Source: JACMLD01 sp038207265
GTDB lineage: Bacteria; Bacteroidota; Bacteroidia; Chitinophagales; Chitinophagaceae
Direction of reading: 5' to 3'
DNA: 64,000 nucleotides
Assembly: GCA_038207265.1 (NCBI GenBank)
Contig: JBBQZZ010000010.1
Location: 1 to 64,000 of the forward strand
Below the pieces are notes generated by a model. It saw only the letters and a program-made list of their open reading frames with translations, ran no database searches and had not been told where the DNA came from. Below, piece by piece: positions 17,573 to 25,785 of this stretch. Position numbers and translations under genes: made by a program. Each line of letters opens with the position of its first letter. The stretch's first letter is position 1.

Positions 17573-19465
17573 TCATCTTTTCAAAAAGAACTGCAGAACA
17601 AATAGCAGGATCATGCCCGCTATCATCAATAACACATAACTACCTACCTGTCCGCTTTGTAATAAACGGAGTTGACGGCTGCCATACTGCACGCCCCTTC
17701 CAACTGCATTAACCAACCAGTCAATTCCAGATTTTTCAATTGCTGTATCCAAAAATTGCGCAAATGCGTTTAAAGGCTGAATAATAACTTTTTCGTATAG
17801 CTCATCAACATACCATTTGTTATAGAGTAGTTTTCCAACACCTGTTGCTTCTTCCAGTTCCGGTTTTTTAGAAAACATTCTTAATGCAGCAATAATAGAA
17901 ACCGCAGCAACCGCTACAGAAACACCCATCAAGATCAATTCTGTATTGTGATCCATTGTATGTGCGGCTACCAGTTTAGTGGATTCTGCAAAAACGGGCG
18001 CCAGAAAACGTTCCAGCCAATGGCTCTCTTTTACAAAAACCTCCGGTATACCAATCCATCCACCAACAACGGCCAGAATTGCAAGAACGATCAATGGTAT
18101 GGTCATAGCAGCGGGACTTTCATGTAAATGCTGTTCCTGGTTATTTGTACCCCTGAAATTTCCGAGGAAGGTAGTAGCATATAAGCGGAACATATAAAAA
18201 GCGGTCATGGCGGCAGTCATTACACCTATCACCCAATATATTTTGTTGCTCTCATAAGCAGCCGCCAGTATTTCGTCTTTTGAAAAGAATCCGCTGAATG
18301 GAGGAATACCGGCAATAGCAATACATCCCAGTAAAAATGTTATATGAGTGATGGGTAGATACTTTTTCAATCCCCCCATTTTACGAATATCCTGTTCATG
18401 GTGCATGGCATGAATAACTGATCCGGCACCCAGGAATAATAAGGCTTTGAAAAACGCATGCGTCATTACATGAAATACCGCACCGGTATAAGCGCCAACA
18501 CCCAGTCCCAGGAACATATAACCCAGTTGGCTAACCGTAGAATAGGCCAGCACTTTTTTAATATCGTTTTGCTTTAATGCAATGGTGGCGGCAAAAGCAG
18601 CGGTGGCCAATCCAATGATGGCTACTACCGCCTGTGTGGCAGGAGCCAATGTATACAGGATATTGCTGCGTGCTATCATATAGATACCTGCGGTAACCAT
18701 GGTTGCAGCATGAATCAATGCAGATACTGGTGTAGGACCTGCCATGGCATCAGGTAACCAGGTATATAGAGGAATCTGTGCACTCTTACCGGTAGCGCCA
18801 ACAAAAAGTAATAAGGTTATGATGACAAGATCGCTGTGTGATAGAGCACCCGCCTTAGCAAAGACATCACTATAGTTTACAGAACCCACTTTTGCCAGTA
18901 TCCAGAATATAGCAATCAGGAAACCCAGGTCGCCAACCCGGTTCATTACAAATGCTTTTATAGCCGCATTGTTATAATCATTGTTTTTAAACCAAAACCC
19001 AATTAAAAGGTAAGAACACAATCCAACCCCTTCCCAACCAATAAACATGATCACATAGTTGGAACCCATTACCAATAACAGCATGGAGAAAATAAAAAGA
19101 TTGAGATAGGCAAAGTATCTTCCGTAATGCTGGTTTTCTTCCTCTTTCATGTAGGCTACAGAGTATACATGAATCAGAAACCCCACCCCGGTTATGATCA
19201 AAAGAAAAATAGAAGACAGTTGGTCAACCAGGAAAGCGAATGGAATATGAACATTTCCAAAACTAATAAAATCAAATAGTTCAACTACTCCCGACTTACC
19301 TGCCCTGACATCTGCAAAAAGTGCCAGGCTTACAATAAAAGATCCCAGCACAACCGCACTGCCAATTATGCCAATCATTGGTTTCGACAAAAACTTACGC
19401 AGCAAACCGTTGATGAGAAAACCCAGCAGCGGCAACAATGGAACTAAGAAAACAAGTTGGTTCAT
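17573..19465 (-). CDS. nuoL: NADH-quinone oxidoreductase subunit L
   Basis: NuoL is the distal antiporter-like pump of complex I. The 630-residue product has about 16 helices and the conserved GWEGVGLCSYLLIGFW, TWLPDAMAGPTPVSALIHAA and KKVLAYSTVSQLGYM, plus a long C-terminal amphipathic arm. Length is close to the 613 residues of E. coli NuoL. It follows nuoK across a 64-bp spacer occupied by a large perfect hairpin. Confidence 0.97.
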   Translation of the reverse strand: MNQLVFLVPLLPLLGFLINGLLRKFLSKPMIGIIGSAVVLGSFIVSLALFADVRAGKSGVVELFDFISFGNVHIPFAFLVDQLSSIFLLIITGVGFLIHVYSVAYMKEEENQHYGRYFAYLNLFIFSMLLLVMGSNYVIMFIGWEGVGLCSYLLIGFWFKNNDYNNAAIKAFVMNRVGDLGFLIAIFWILAKVGSVNYSDVFAKAGALSHSDLVIITLLLFVGATGKSAQIPLYTWLPDAMAGPTPVSALIHAATMVTAGIYMIARSNILYTLAPATQAVVAIIGLATAAFAATIALKQNDIKKVLAYSTVSQLGYMFLGLGVGAYTGAVFHVMTHAFFKALLFLGAGSVIHAMHHEQDIRKMGGLKKYLPITHITFLLGCIAIAGIPPFSGFFSKDEILAAAYESNKIYWVIGVMTAAMTAFYMFRLYATTFLGNFRGTNNQEQHLHESPAAMTIPLIVLAILAVVGGWIGIPEVFVKESHWLERFLAPVFAESTKLVAAHTMDHNTELILMGVSVAVAAVSIIAALRMFSKKPELEEATGVGKLLYNKWYVDELYEKVIIQPLNAFAQFLDTAIEKSGIDWLVNAVGRGVQYGSRQLRLLQSGQVGSYVLLMIAGMILLFVLQFFLKR

Positions 19466-19479
19466 ACTCTAATTTCTTG

Positions 19480-19528
19480 TCTCTATACTATATACTGAAT
19501 ACCTCGCAGGGAGTATATAGTATAGAGA
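19480..19528. repeat. 17-bp perfect inverted repeat between nuoK and nuoL
   Basis: TCTCTATACTATATACT at 19480-19496 is the exact reverse complement of 19512-19528, with a 15-base loop that itself contains CCT/AGG. It almost fills the spacer and starts 1 bp after the nuoK stop. No U-run follows on the minus strand, so it is unlikely to be a simple terminator. An RNA processing or stability element, or a small mobile palindrome, is possible. Confidence 0.75.
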
Positions 19529-19529
19529 T

Positions 19530-19859
19530 CTAATGTTTCAGCCTGTTCAAAAAATTAATATCTACAGAATGCGTATTCCTGTACATCATTACAATAATGG
19601 CCAATCCTACACTTACCTCTGCCGCTGCTACCACCATAATAAAGAAAACAAATAACTGACCGTCGATACCGGCATTAATGTCTTTTGCTACATTGATTAC
19701 ATGGTGCATTTTTGAAAAGGCCACCAGCAACAGGTTTGCGGCATTTAACATTAATTCAATACACATAAAAACAATAATGGCGTTGCGGCGTGTTAAAACA
19801 CCTACTACTCCAATACAGAATAATGCTATTGCTACGAATATGTAATAATTGACCGGCAT
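19530..19859 (-). CDS. nuoK: NADH-quinone oxidoreductase subunit K
   Basis: The 109-residue product has three membrane helices. The conserved membrane glutamates of the family appear in VFMCIELMLNAANL and VVAAAEVSVGLAI. It links NuoJ and the pump subunits in the complex I membrane arm. Confidence 0.96.
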   Translation of the reverse strand: MPVNYYIFVAIALFCIGVVGVLTRRNAIIVFMCIELMLNAANLLLVAFSKMHHVINVAKDINAGIDGQLFVFFIMVVAAAEVSVGLAIIVMMYRNTHSVDINFLNRLKH

Positions 19860-19919
19860 ATTTCAAGCTTTGAGCTGTCAGCAAGGAGCGCTGTCTCTTG
19901 CTTCACAACTTGTATCGAT

Positions 19920-20420
19920 TTATTCCTTCTTACCTATCACCACTGCACCCACCATTGCACTTAAAAACAATACACTGCTTATTTCAAAAGGCACTACATA
20001 ATCTTTAAACAATACAGTACCCAGGTTTTTTATCAGTCCTATATCACCCCCATTTGTCTGAACCATTTTTTGTTTTATGTCGGCATCTTTCAGTGCAGCA
20101 ACCAACACCAGGAACAGGCATAGCCCGGCAATAAATCCAGCAAATTTCAATAGCCTGTTTTTTTGCAGGTTCATATCAGCGTTCAGGTTCATCATCATGA
20201 TCACAAAGAGAAACAACACCATGATGGCGCCAGCGTATACAATAATATTTACAATAGCCAGGAATTGTGCATTCAATAAAACGTAATGCCCGGAGATGGC
20301 AAAGAAAGTGACAATGAGAAACAAAACACTGTAAACGGGGTTTTTACTTACGATCACCATTAAAGCACTGCCCAGTGCCAGTGCCGTTAAAAACCAGAAT
20401 AATATTTGTGTAATTCCCAT
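19920..20420 (-). CDS. nuoJ: NADH-quinone oxidoreductase subunit J
   Basis: The 166-residue product has about five membrane helices and the family signature VNIIVYAGAIMVLFLFVIMM (the pi-bulge helix region). It is in the usual place between nuoI and nuoK. Confidence 0.95.
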   Translation of the reverse strand: MGITQILFWFLTALALGSALMVIVSKNPVYSVLFLIVTFFAISGHYVLLNAQFLAIVNIIVYAGAIMVLFLFVIMMMNLNADMNLQKNRLLKFAGFIAGLCLFLVLVAALKDADIKQKMVQTNGGDIGLIKNLGTVLFKDYVVPFEISSVLFLSAMVGAVVIGKKE

Positions 20421-20529
20421 GATCGTTTAAGCAGTTGTAACTATAAGTTTTGAGCTATCAGATTAATTCTAATTAAAAAATACTTGCATTAACTTCCTAT
20501 CCCTAAAAAAAATTCCTACTTTCTAATTC

Positions 20530-21075
20530 TCAATTCTTCCTCACCCTTCCCCCCGCAGCTTTCGCATACAACTCCGGCTCTTTTATTGGATCGGGAATTA
20601 ATAAATCCTGTTTATCATAAATAAAAGTCTGGCGTTGAAAATTTGCCGGCGCAAAAGTTTCTGTAAGGTAAATAGCATCTTTAGGGCAAGCTTCTTCACA
20701 CAAACCACAGAATATACAGCGCAACATGTTTATCTCATACCGGGCAGCATATTTTTCTTCGCGGTACAAATGTTCTTCCCCTTTTTTTCTTTCTGCTCCT
20801 TCCATTGTTATGGCTTCGGCCGGACAAGCGACTGCACATAAACCGCAAGCCGTACAATTTTCACGACCTTCTGCATCCCTGTTCAGTACATGCAAACCTC
20901 TGAAGACCGGGCTGAAGCTTCGCTTTTGTTCCGGGTACTTAATAGTAGCCTTGCGTTGAAAGAAATGCTTCAACGTAATGATCATTCCCTTAAGAATATT
21001 CCAGAGATACAACCGCTCCACCCAATTCATGGGTTTACGCTCTACCACTTTCACCCTGTTTGTTAATGCCTGCAT
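20530..21075 (-). CDS. nuoI: NADH-quinone oxidoreductase subunit I
   Basis: This 181-residue ferredoxin-like subunit carries the two 4Fe-4S clusters N6a and N6b. Cluster ligands are C74, C77, C80 and C84, and C120, C123, C126 and C130. An N-terminal amphipathic part (LYLWNILKGMIITL) anchors it to the membrane arm, as in the family. It passes electrons on to NuoB. Confidence 0.96.
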   Translation of the reverse strand: MQALTNRVKVVERKPMNWVERLYLWNILKGMIITLKHFFQRKATIKYPEQKRSFSPVFRGLHVLNRDAEGRENCTACGLCAVACPAEAITMEGAERKKGEEHLYREEKYAARYEINMLRCIFCGLCEEACPKDAIYLTETFAPANFQRQTFIYDKQDLLIPDPIKEPELYAKAAGGRVRKN

Positions 21076-21150
21076 TGTTATCTGTTAACTTTTATTAGGG
21101 ACCGCAAAAATATTTTTATCAACTCAACCTACCAACTTAATTGCAAGGTT

Positions 21151-22218
21151 TTAAAAATGCCAGTGATTTTGTTTCCAGAGAATCACCGCACCTGTTACCA
21201 GCATATTGAACAATGACAATGGAATCAAACTCTTCCATCCCAGGTTCATCAACTGATCATAACGAAAGCGAGGAATGGTCCACCTCACCCACATAAACAA
21301 GAAAATAAAAAAACCAATTTTTAGTATCAACGCAACGGTTCCCAGGATGGCAACAATATTAGGCCCCCAGGTCTGTATATGAGTTGCTTCATTAAAAAAT
21401 GGAATATCATACCCTCCAAAAAACAATGTAGCCATTATTGCGCTGCTGATAAACATATTGATGTATTCTGCAAATAAATAAAAACCCAGTTTCATGGAAG
21501 AATATTCCTGGTGATAACCAAAGTTCAATTCATTTTCTGCTTCCGGTAAATCAAAAGGTGTTCTGTTACATTCAGCAAACGCACATATAATAAAGATCAG
21601 GAAGCCCAATGGTTGATAAACGATGTTCCAAACCCCATTATCCATTTGTTGCTGAACAATCGTTTTCATACTCAATGAACCCGTCAGCATCAACAATGCT
21701 ATCAGCGACAATCCCATGGCCAGTTCATACGAGATCATTTGTGATGCACCCCGCAATGCTGCTATCAAAGAAAATTTATTGTTAGAGGCCCATCCTCCAA
21801 TCATGATTCCGTAAACGCCCAGGCTCACTACGCCAAATATGTAAAGAATACCAATATTTATATCGGCCACCTGCAATGTGATCGTTCTTCCAAATAAATG
21901 CAGTGATCCTCCCCATGGAATCACCGCGCTTGTCATCATGGCTGTGAGCATCGCGAGACAGGGCCCCAGGATAAAAAGGAATTTATTTGAAGTATTTGGA
22001 ATGATTTCTTCCTTCATGAATAATTTCAGTCCGTCTGCAAGGGGCTGAAAAATTCCAAATGGACCGGCACGATCCGGGCCAATGCGATCCTGTATATAAG
22101 CCGCGATTTTTCTTTCCGCGTAGGTTTCATACATGGCAATGACCAGCGACACTGATACAATGACAACTATCAGCAATAATTTCTCCATTAATAAACTCCA
22201 GTCGATAACTAATAACAC
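21151..22218 (-). CDS. nuoH: NADH-quinone oxidoreductase subunit H
   Basis: NuoH forms the quinone-entry region between the peripheral and membrane arms. The product shows YAERKIAAYIQDRIGPDRAG, GWASNNKFSLIAALRGASQM and FDLPEAENELNFGYHQEYSS, all family hallmarks. The frame opens with GTG at 22218 (355 aa); an ATG at 22188 would give 345 aa. I keep the longer form because homologues often have a short D-W-containing lead before the first helix. Confidence 0.95.
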   Translation of the reverse strand: MLLVIDWSLLMEKLLLIVVIVSVSLVIAMYETYAERKIAAYIQDRIGPDRAGPFGIFQPLADGLKLFMKEEIIPNTSNKFLFILGPCLAMLTAMMTSAVIPWGGSLHLFGRTITLQVADINIGILYIFGVVSLGVYGIMIGGWASNNKFSLIAALRGASQMISYELAMGLSLIALLMLTGSLSMKTIVQQQMDNGVWNIVYQPLGFLIFIICAFAECNRTPFDLPEAENELNFGYHQEYSSMKLGFYLFAEYINMFISSAIMATLFFGGYDIPFFNEATHIQTWGPNIVAILGTVALILKIGFFIFLFMWVRWTIPRFRYDQLMNLGWKSLIPLSLFNMLVTGAVILWKQNHWHF

Positions 22219-22320
22219 AGTGTTTGTTTTTTTATTTATCCGGCATTTGCTCTTTAATCAACATCGTTGTGTCACACTCTTGTACTACATAACTATTTTG
22301 AACTACTGCTCTACAGCTTC

Positions 22321-23418
22321 TCACTCCTTAAAATCATCACTATGTGCCGGTCCTTCTATCGCACTTAAATGTACGTCCGGCCTGTTCACTTCACTTATAC
22401 TGTGAATATCCATTAGTAATTTAGGGCTTCGACCATCATGAATGGCAGAAAAAGTTTCATTGGGTTTTTTTAATCCTTCATAATGCCCCTGGGAAATAAC
22501 GGAATGACGGTTCACATGTGACACGCCTTCAATTACCCAATCGGCCGCCTCCTTCTTTTCAAATCTGCATTCATTGCAAATCCATTCTTTCACTTCTCCC
22601 CACTCATCTTTGCGGGCTGTTACACGAAACACTTCTGTTCCCCGCATCCAGAGCTGTGCTTTACCACTGCATTTAGGACAATCCCTGTGTGCATCTACAG
22701 GTTTTGTAAACCATACCCGGTTTTTAAAACGAAATGTTTTATCTGTTAATGCACCTACCGGGCAAACATCAATAACGTTTCCAATAAAATCATTGTCCAG
22801 TGACTTTTCTATATAGGTAGCAATCTCCGCGTGATCTCCCCTGTCTAAAATACCATGCACTCTTTTCTTTGTTAACTGGTCTGCAACAAACACACAACGG
22901 AAACACATAATACAACGTGTCATGTGTAATTGTATATAAGGCCCTAAATCATGTTTTTCAAAAGTTCTTCTTGGAAATTCATAGCGGGTACCTTCCTTAC
23001 CATGCTCATAACTCAGATCCTGCAGGTGACATTCGCCTGCCTGATCACAAATGGGGCAATCCAGCGGATGATTGATCAATAAAAATTCAACCACTCCATT
23101 TCTTGCGTCAATAACTTTTTCGCTGGTAATGTTTTTAACAATCATGCCATCCATTACATTGGTTCTGCAAGACGCTACCAACTTGGGCATGGGTCTGGGG
23201 TCTGCCGTTGAGCCGGCGGCTACTTCTACCAGGCAGGTACGGCACTTTCCACCGCTTCCCTGCAGTTTTGTATAATAGCACATAGCAGGAGGCGCAACTT
23301 CACCACCAATCTGCCTGGCAGCATTTAATATTGATGTGCCCGGGGCTACTTCGATCGTAATATTATCGATGGTAACCTTGAATAATTTGGGTGCTTCTTT
23401 TTTTATTTCCTCAGCCAT
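22321..23418 (-). CDS. nuoG: NADH-quinone oxidoreductase subunit G, short form
   Basis: This 365-residue subunit holds the electron-wire clusters: the 2Fe-2S N1b ligands C47, C59, C62 and C84, the N3 ligands H117, C121, C124 and C130, and the N4 ligands C169, C172, C175 and C219. The large molybdopterin-like domain of E. coli NuoG (908 aa) is missing. Only its beginning remains, with CPKC at 247-250 and CNEC at 281-284. The short form is normal for Bacteroidota. The frame extends to GTG at 23433, but the ATG at 23418 is preferred because the extension overlaps a repeat. Confidence 0.92.
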   Translation of the reverse strand: MAEEIKKEAPKLFKVTIDNITIEVAPGTSILNAARQIGGEVAPPAMCYYTKLQGSGGKCRTCLVEVAAGSTADPRPMPKLVASCRTNVMDGMIVKNITSEKVIDARNGVVEFLLINHPLDCPICDQAGECHLQDLSYEHGKEGTRYEFPRRTFEKHDLGPYIQLHMTRCIMCFRCVFVADQLTKKRVHGILDRGDHAEIATYIEKSLDNDFIGNVIDVCPVGALTDKTFRFKNRVWFTKPVDAHRDCPKCSGKAQLWMRGTEVFRVTARKDEWGEVKEWICNECRFEKKEAADWVIEGVSHVNRHSVISQGHYEGLKKPNETFSAIHDGRSPKLLMDIHSISEVNRPDVHLSAIEGPAHSDDFKE

Positions 23419-23427
23419 ATCTTTTTG

Positions 23428-23465
23428 TTTCACGCAACGAGCGCAAATAAATTACGACACAACGT
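23428..23465 (-). repeat. GxxExxY-associated repeat, outer left copy
   Basis: On the minus strand this reads CGTTGTGTCGTAATTTATTT then GCGCTCGTTGCGTGAAA. It shares the CGTTG-GTCG-AAT and TCGTTGCGTGAAA blocks with the copy at 23493-23530. It abuts nuoG. Confidence 0.55.
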
Positions 23466-23492
23466 TACCATATTTAATCATTCCGCTTCTCA

Positions 23493-23530
23493 TTTCACGC
23501 AACGATAGCAACGATATTGCGACGCAACGC
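23493..23530 (-). repeat. GxxExxY-associated repeat, inner left copy
   Basis: On the minus strand it contains GCGTTGCGTCGCAATATCG and ends TATCGTTGCGTGAAA. It starts immediately downstream of the pseudogene stop. The same block appears inverted on the other side of the pseudogene at 23775-23811. Confidence 0.55.
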
Positions 23531-23533
23531 TTT

Positions 23534-23762
23534 TTACAATTTGTTTGCAATTCTATGTATACCATCTTTCAAATACTCCACATTGAAATTTATTAATAAT
23601 CCGGGCTTCTGTTTTTGCTAATTCCTAAAAAAATATTTCCTCCTATACTGACTCAAATAAGCCCGGTCCGTATTGCTTATGTATCTTAAAACAAATGTCC
23701 AGTACCAGCCTTGCAATTTCATTTTCACTCATTCCTATTCTTGCGCCACTACTTTTTATCAT
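23534..23762 (-). pseudogene. GxxExxY (PDDEXK_3) protein remnant
   Basis: Reading from the ATG at 23762, or 23732, gives MSENEIARLVLDICFKIHKQ and then YGPGLFESV, a clear GxxExxY start. Two tyrosine positions have become TAG stops (ESV-stop-EEIFF-stop-EL). After a junction that changes frame, the C-terminal end is readable as KPGLLINFNVEYLKDGIHRI and ANKL, then a stop. About 50 middle codons are deleted relative to the usual length of about 125. GxxExxY proteins belong to a PD-(D/E)xK nuclease-like family of unclear role. The remnant sits inside the nuo operon between nuoF and nuoG. Confidence 0.85.
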
Positions 23763-23774
23763 TGCCTATATAGT

Positions 23775-23811
23775 CCGTCGCGCGAAATATCTTATATTCG
23801 TTGCGTAAAAT
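23775..23811 (+). repeat. GxxExxY-associated repeat, right copy, inverted
   Basis: The plus strand contains GCGAAATATCTTATATTCG followed by TTGCGTAAAAT, resembling AATATCG-TATCGTTGCGTGAAAT of the left copies in the opposite orientation. It ends 3 bp before the nuoF stop. With the left copies it frames the pseudogene. Confidence 0.5.
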
Positions 23812-23814
23812 ATA

Positions 23815-25170
23815 TCAAGCCGGCACTGCAACGGGTCTCGCATCTGCATAATGTGCCAATCCATAATTTCTTTTCTGGCTTTCTTCGGGGTTCAATACAT
23901 GCCATTCAAATTCATCCCTGAAATGACGGATGGCTGCCGCCACCGGCCAGGCCGCTGCATCACCCAAAGGACAAATAGTATTGCCTTCTATCTTGCGTTG
24001 AATATCCCACAACAAATCAATATCACTTATCTTTCCTTTACCATATTCAATGTTCTTTAATATTTTTTCCATCCAGCCAGTTCCTTCACGGCAGGGTGAA
24101 CACTGACCACAGCTTTCATGTCGATAAAATCTTGCTAATGTATATGTGTGTCTTACCACGCATTGATCTTCATCCAACACAATAAACCCGCCGCTACCCA
24201 TCATGGAACCTGTTGCAAAACCACCATCACTCAGGCTTTCGTAAGTCATCATACGGGTTTCACCTTTGGCTGTTTTAAGTAACAGGTTTGCCGGTAAAAT
24301 AGGAACCGATGATCCCCCGGGAATACAGGCTTTTAATTTTTTACCATTCGCTATACCTCCGCAATATTCATCACTATAAATAAATTCCTCTACAGAAATG
24401 GTCATGTCAATTTCATACACGCCTTGTTTATTGATATTTCCACAGGCAGAAATCAATTTCGTTCCGGTAGATTTTCCTACACCGATTTTTGCATATTCTT
24501 CTCCACCTAAATTGATGATGGGTACTATTGCCGCCAGCGTTTCCACATTATTGACAACCGTAGGTCGATCCCAAACTCCTTTCACAGCAGGGAATGGCGG
24601 TTTGATGCGCGGGTTACCTCTTTTGCCTTCCAGCGATTCAATCAATGCAGTTTCTTCACCACAGATATAAGCGCCTGCACCGCGTTGAACATAAATCTCA
24701 CAATCAAAACCGCTGTTCAATATATTTCTTCCAAGCCATCCATTGTTCTTTGCCTCTGCAATGGCCTGTTCCAGTATGCCTGTAATCCATGCATATTCGC
24801 CCCGGATATAAATATAAGTAGCATTACTGCCAAGCGCATACGAACTTACTATCAGCCCTTCAATCAGCAAATGCGGAATAAACTCCATTAAATAGCGATC
24901 CTTAAAAGTACCCGGTTCACTTTCATCTGCATTACATACCAGGTGACGGGGTACGCCTTCGGGTTTTGCAATAAAACTCCATTTCATACCCGTTGGAAAA
25001 CCGGCACCGCCGCGTCCGCGTAGTCCACTTTTTTTTACTTCTTCCACTACATCGGCAGGAGAAGTTTTGAAAGCTTTCTCAACAGCTGCATAACCACCAT
25101 TCTTACGGTATACATCATAATAGCGGATGCCTTCAATATGATCTTTATCTAATAATACTTTTCTTCCCAT
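23815..25170 (-). CDS. nuoF: NADH-quinone oxidoreductase subunit F
   Basis: NuoF takes electrons from NADH through FMN. The 451-residue product has the NADH/FMN glycine loop RGRGGAGFP at 51-59, the FMN-site region NADESEPGTFKDR and the N3-type 4Fe-4S ligands C354, C357, C360 and C400. It lies 46 bp after nuoE. The spacer before nuoG is unusually long, about 400 bp, and contains the GxxExxY relic. Confidence 0.97.
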   Translation of the reverse strand: MGRKVLLDKDHIEGIRYYDVYRKNGGYAAVEKAFKTSPADVVEEVKKSGLRGRGGAGFPTGMKWSFIAKPEGVPRHLVCNADESEPGTFKDRYLMEFIPHLLIEGLIVSSYALGSNATYIYIRGEYAWITGILEQAIAEAKNNGWLGRNILNSGFDCEIYVQRGAGAYICGEETALIESLEGKRGNPRIKPPFPAVKGVWDRPTVVNNVETLAAIVPIINLGGEEYAKIGVGKSTGTKLISACGNINKQGVYEIDMTISVEEFIYSDEYCGGIANGKKLKACIPGGSSVPILPANLLLKTAKGETRMMTYESLSDGGFATGSMMGSGGFIVLDEDQCVVRHTYTLARFYRHESCGQCSPCREGTGWMEKILKNIEYGKGKISDIDLLWDIQRKIEGNTICPLGDAAAWPVAAAIRHFRDEFEWHVLNPEESQKRNYGLAHYADARPVAVPA

Positions 25171-25216
25171 TTTTTTGCTCTTGAATTGTCCACTATCTGC
25201 GTTGAACTATTCCTGG

Positions 25217-25714
25217 TTAATTATTTTTTTCAGCGTTTCTCCTGCACTCCTCAATGATTGCATCCACTTTTTCTTTTGTCAGATGTTCGCGGTAAGTCTT
25301 TCCCATTTGCATCATCGGTGCGTATCCACAGGCACCCAAACATTCAACGGTCTTCAAAGTAAACATTCCATCTGCTGTAGTTTCACCCGGCTTAATGGTT
25401 AATTTATCTCCTATGTATTTGATGATGTCATCACTTCCGTTTAACATACATGGACCGGTCTGGCAAACTTCAAACATAAATTTACCTACCGGCTTTAAAT
25501 TGTACATGCTATAAAATGTAGCAACTTCATATACTTCGATGGGTTCAATTTGCAATAGTGAAGCTACATAGTCCATCGTATCTACACTCAGCCATCCGCC
25601 GAATTCGTCCTGCGCCAGATGCAGCAAAGGCAACAGGGCACTTTTTTGTTTGCCTGCAGGAAAGCGTGCAATAATATTGTTAACCTCTGTTAATTTGTCT
25701 TCTGAAAATTTCAT
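25217..25714 (-). CDS. nuoE: NADH-quinone oxidoreductase subunit E
   Basis: This 165-residue thioredoxin-like subunit holds the 2Fe-2S cluster N1a with ligands C84, C89, C125 and C129 (CQTGPCM and ECLGACGYAP). The frame reaches a TTG at 25735, but the ATG at 25714 fits the family start. It pairs with NuoF in the NADH-dehydrogenase module. Confidence 0.96.
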   Translation of the reverse strand: MKFSEDKLTEVNNIIARFPAGKQKSALLPLLHLAQDEFGGWLSVDTMDYVASLLQIEPIEVYEVATFYSMYNLKPVGKFMFEVCQTGPCMLNGSDDIIKYIGDKLTIKPGETTADGMFTLKTVECLGACGYAPMMQMGKTYREHLTKEKVDAIIEECRRNAEKNN

Positions 25715-25785
25715 TTGTTTCAATTCAAAATTCAATACTGAAAAGTCCGAAAAATCTGATACGCTTTTTTGACTTTTTAATTAAA

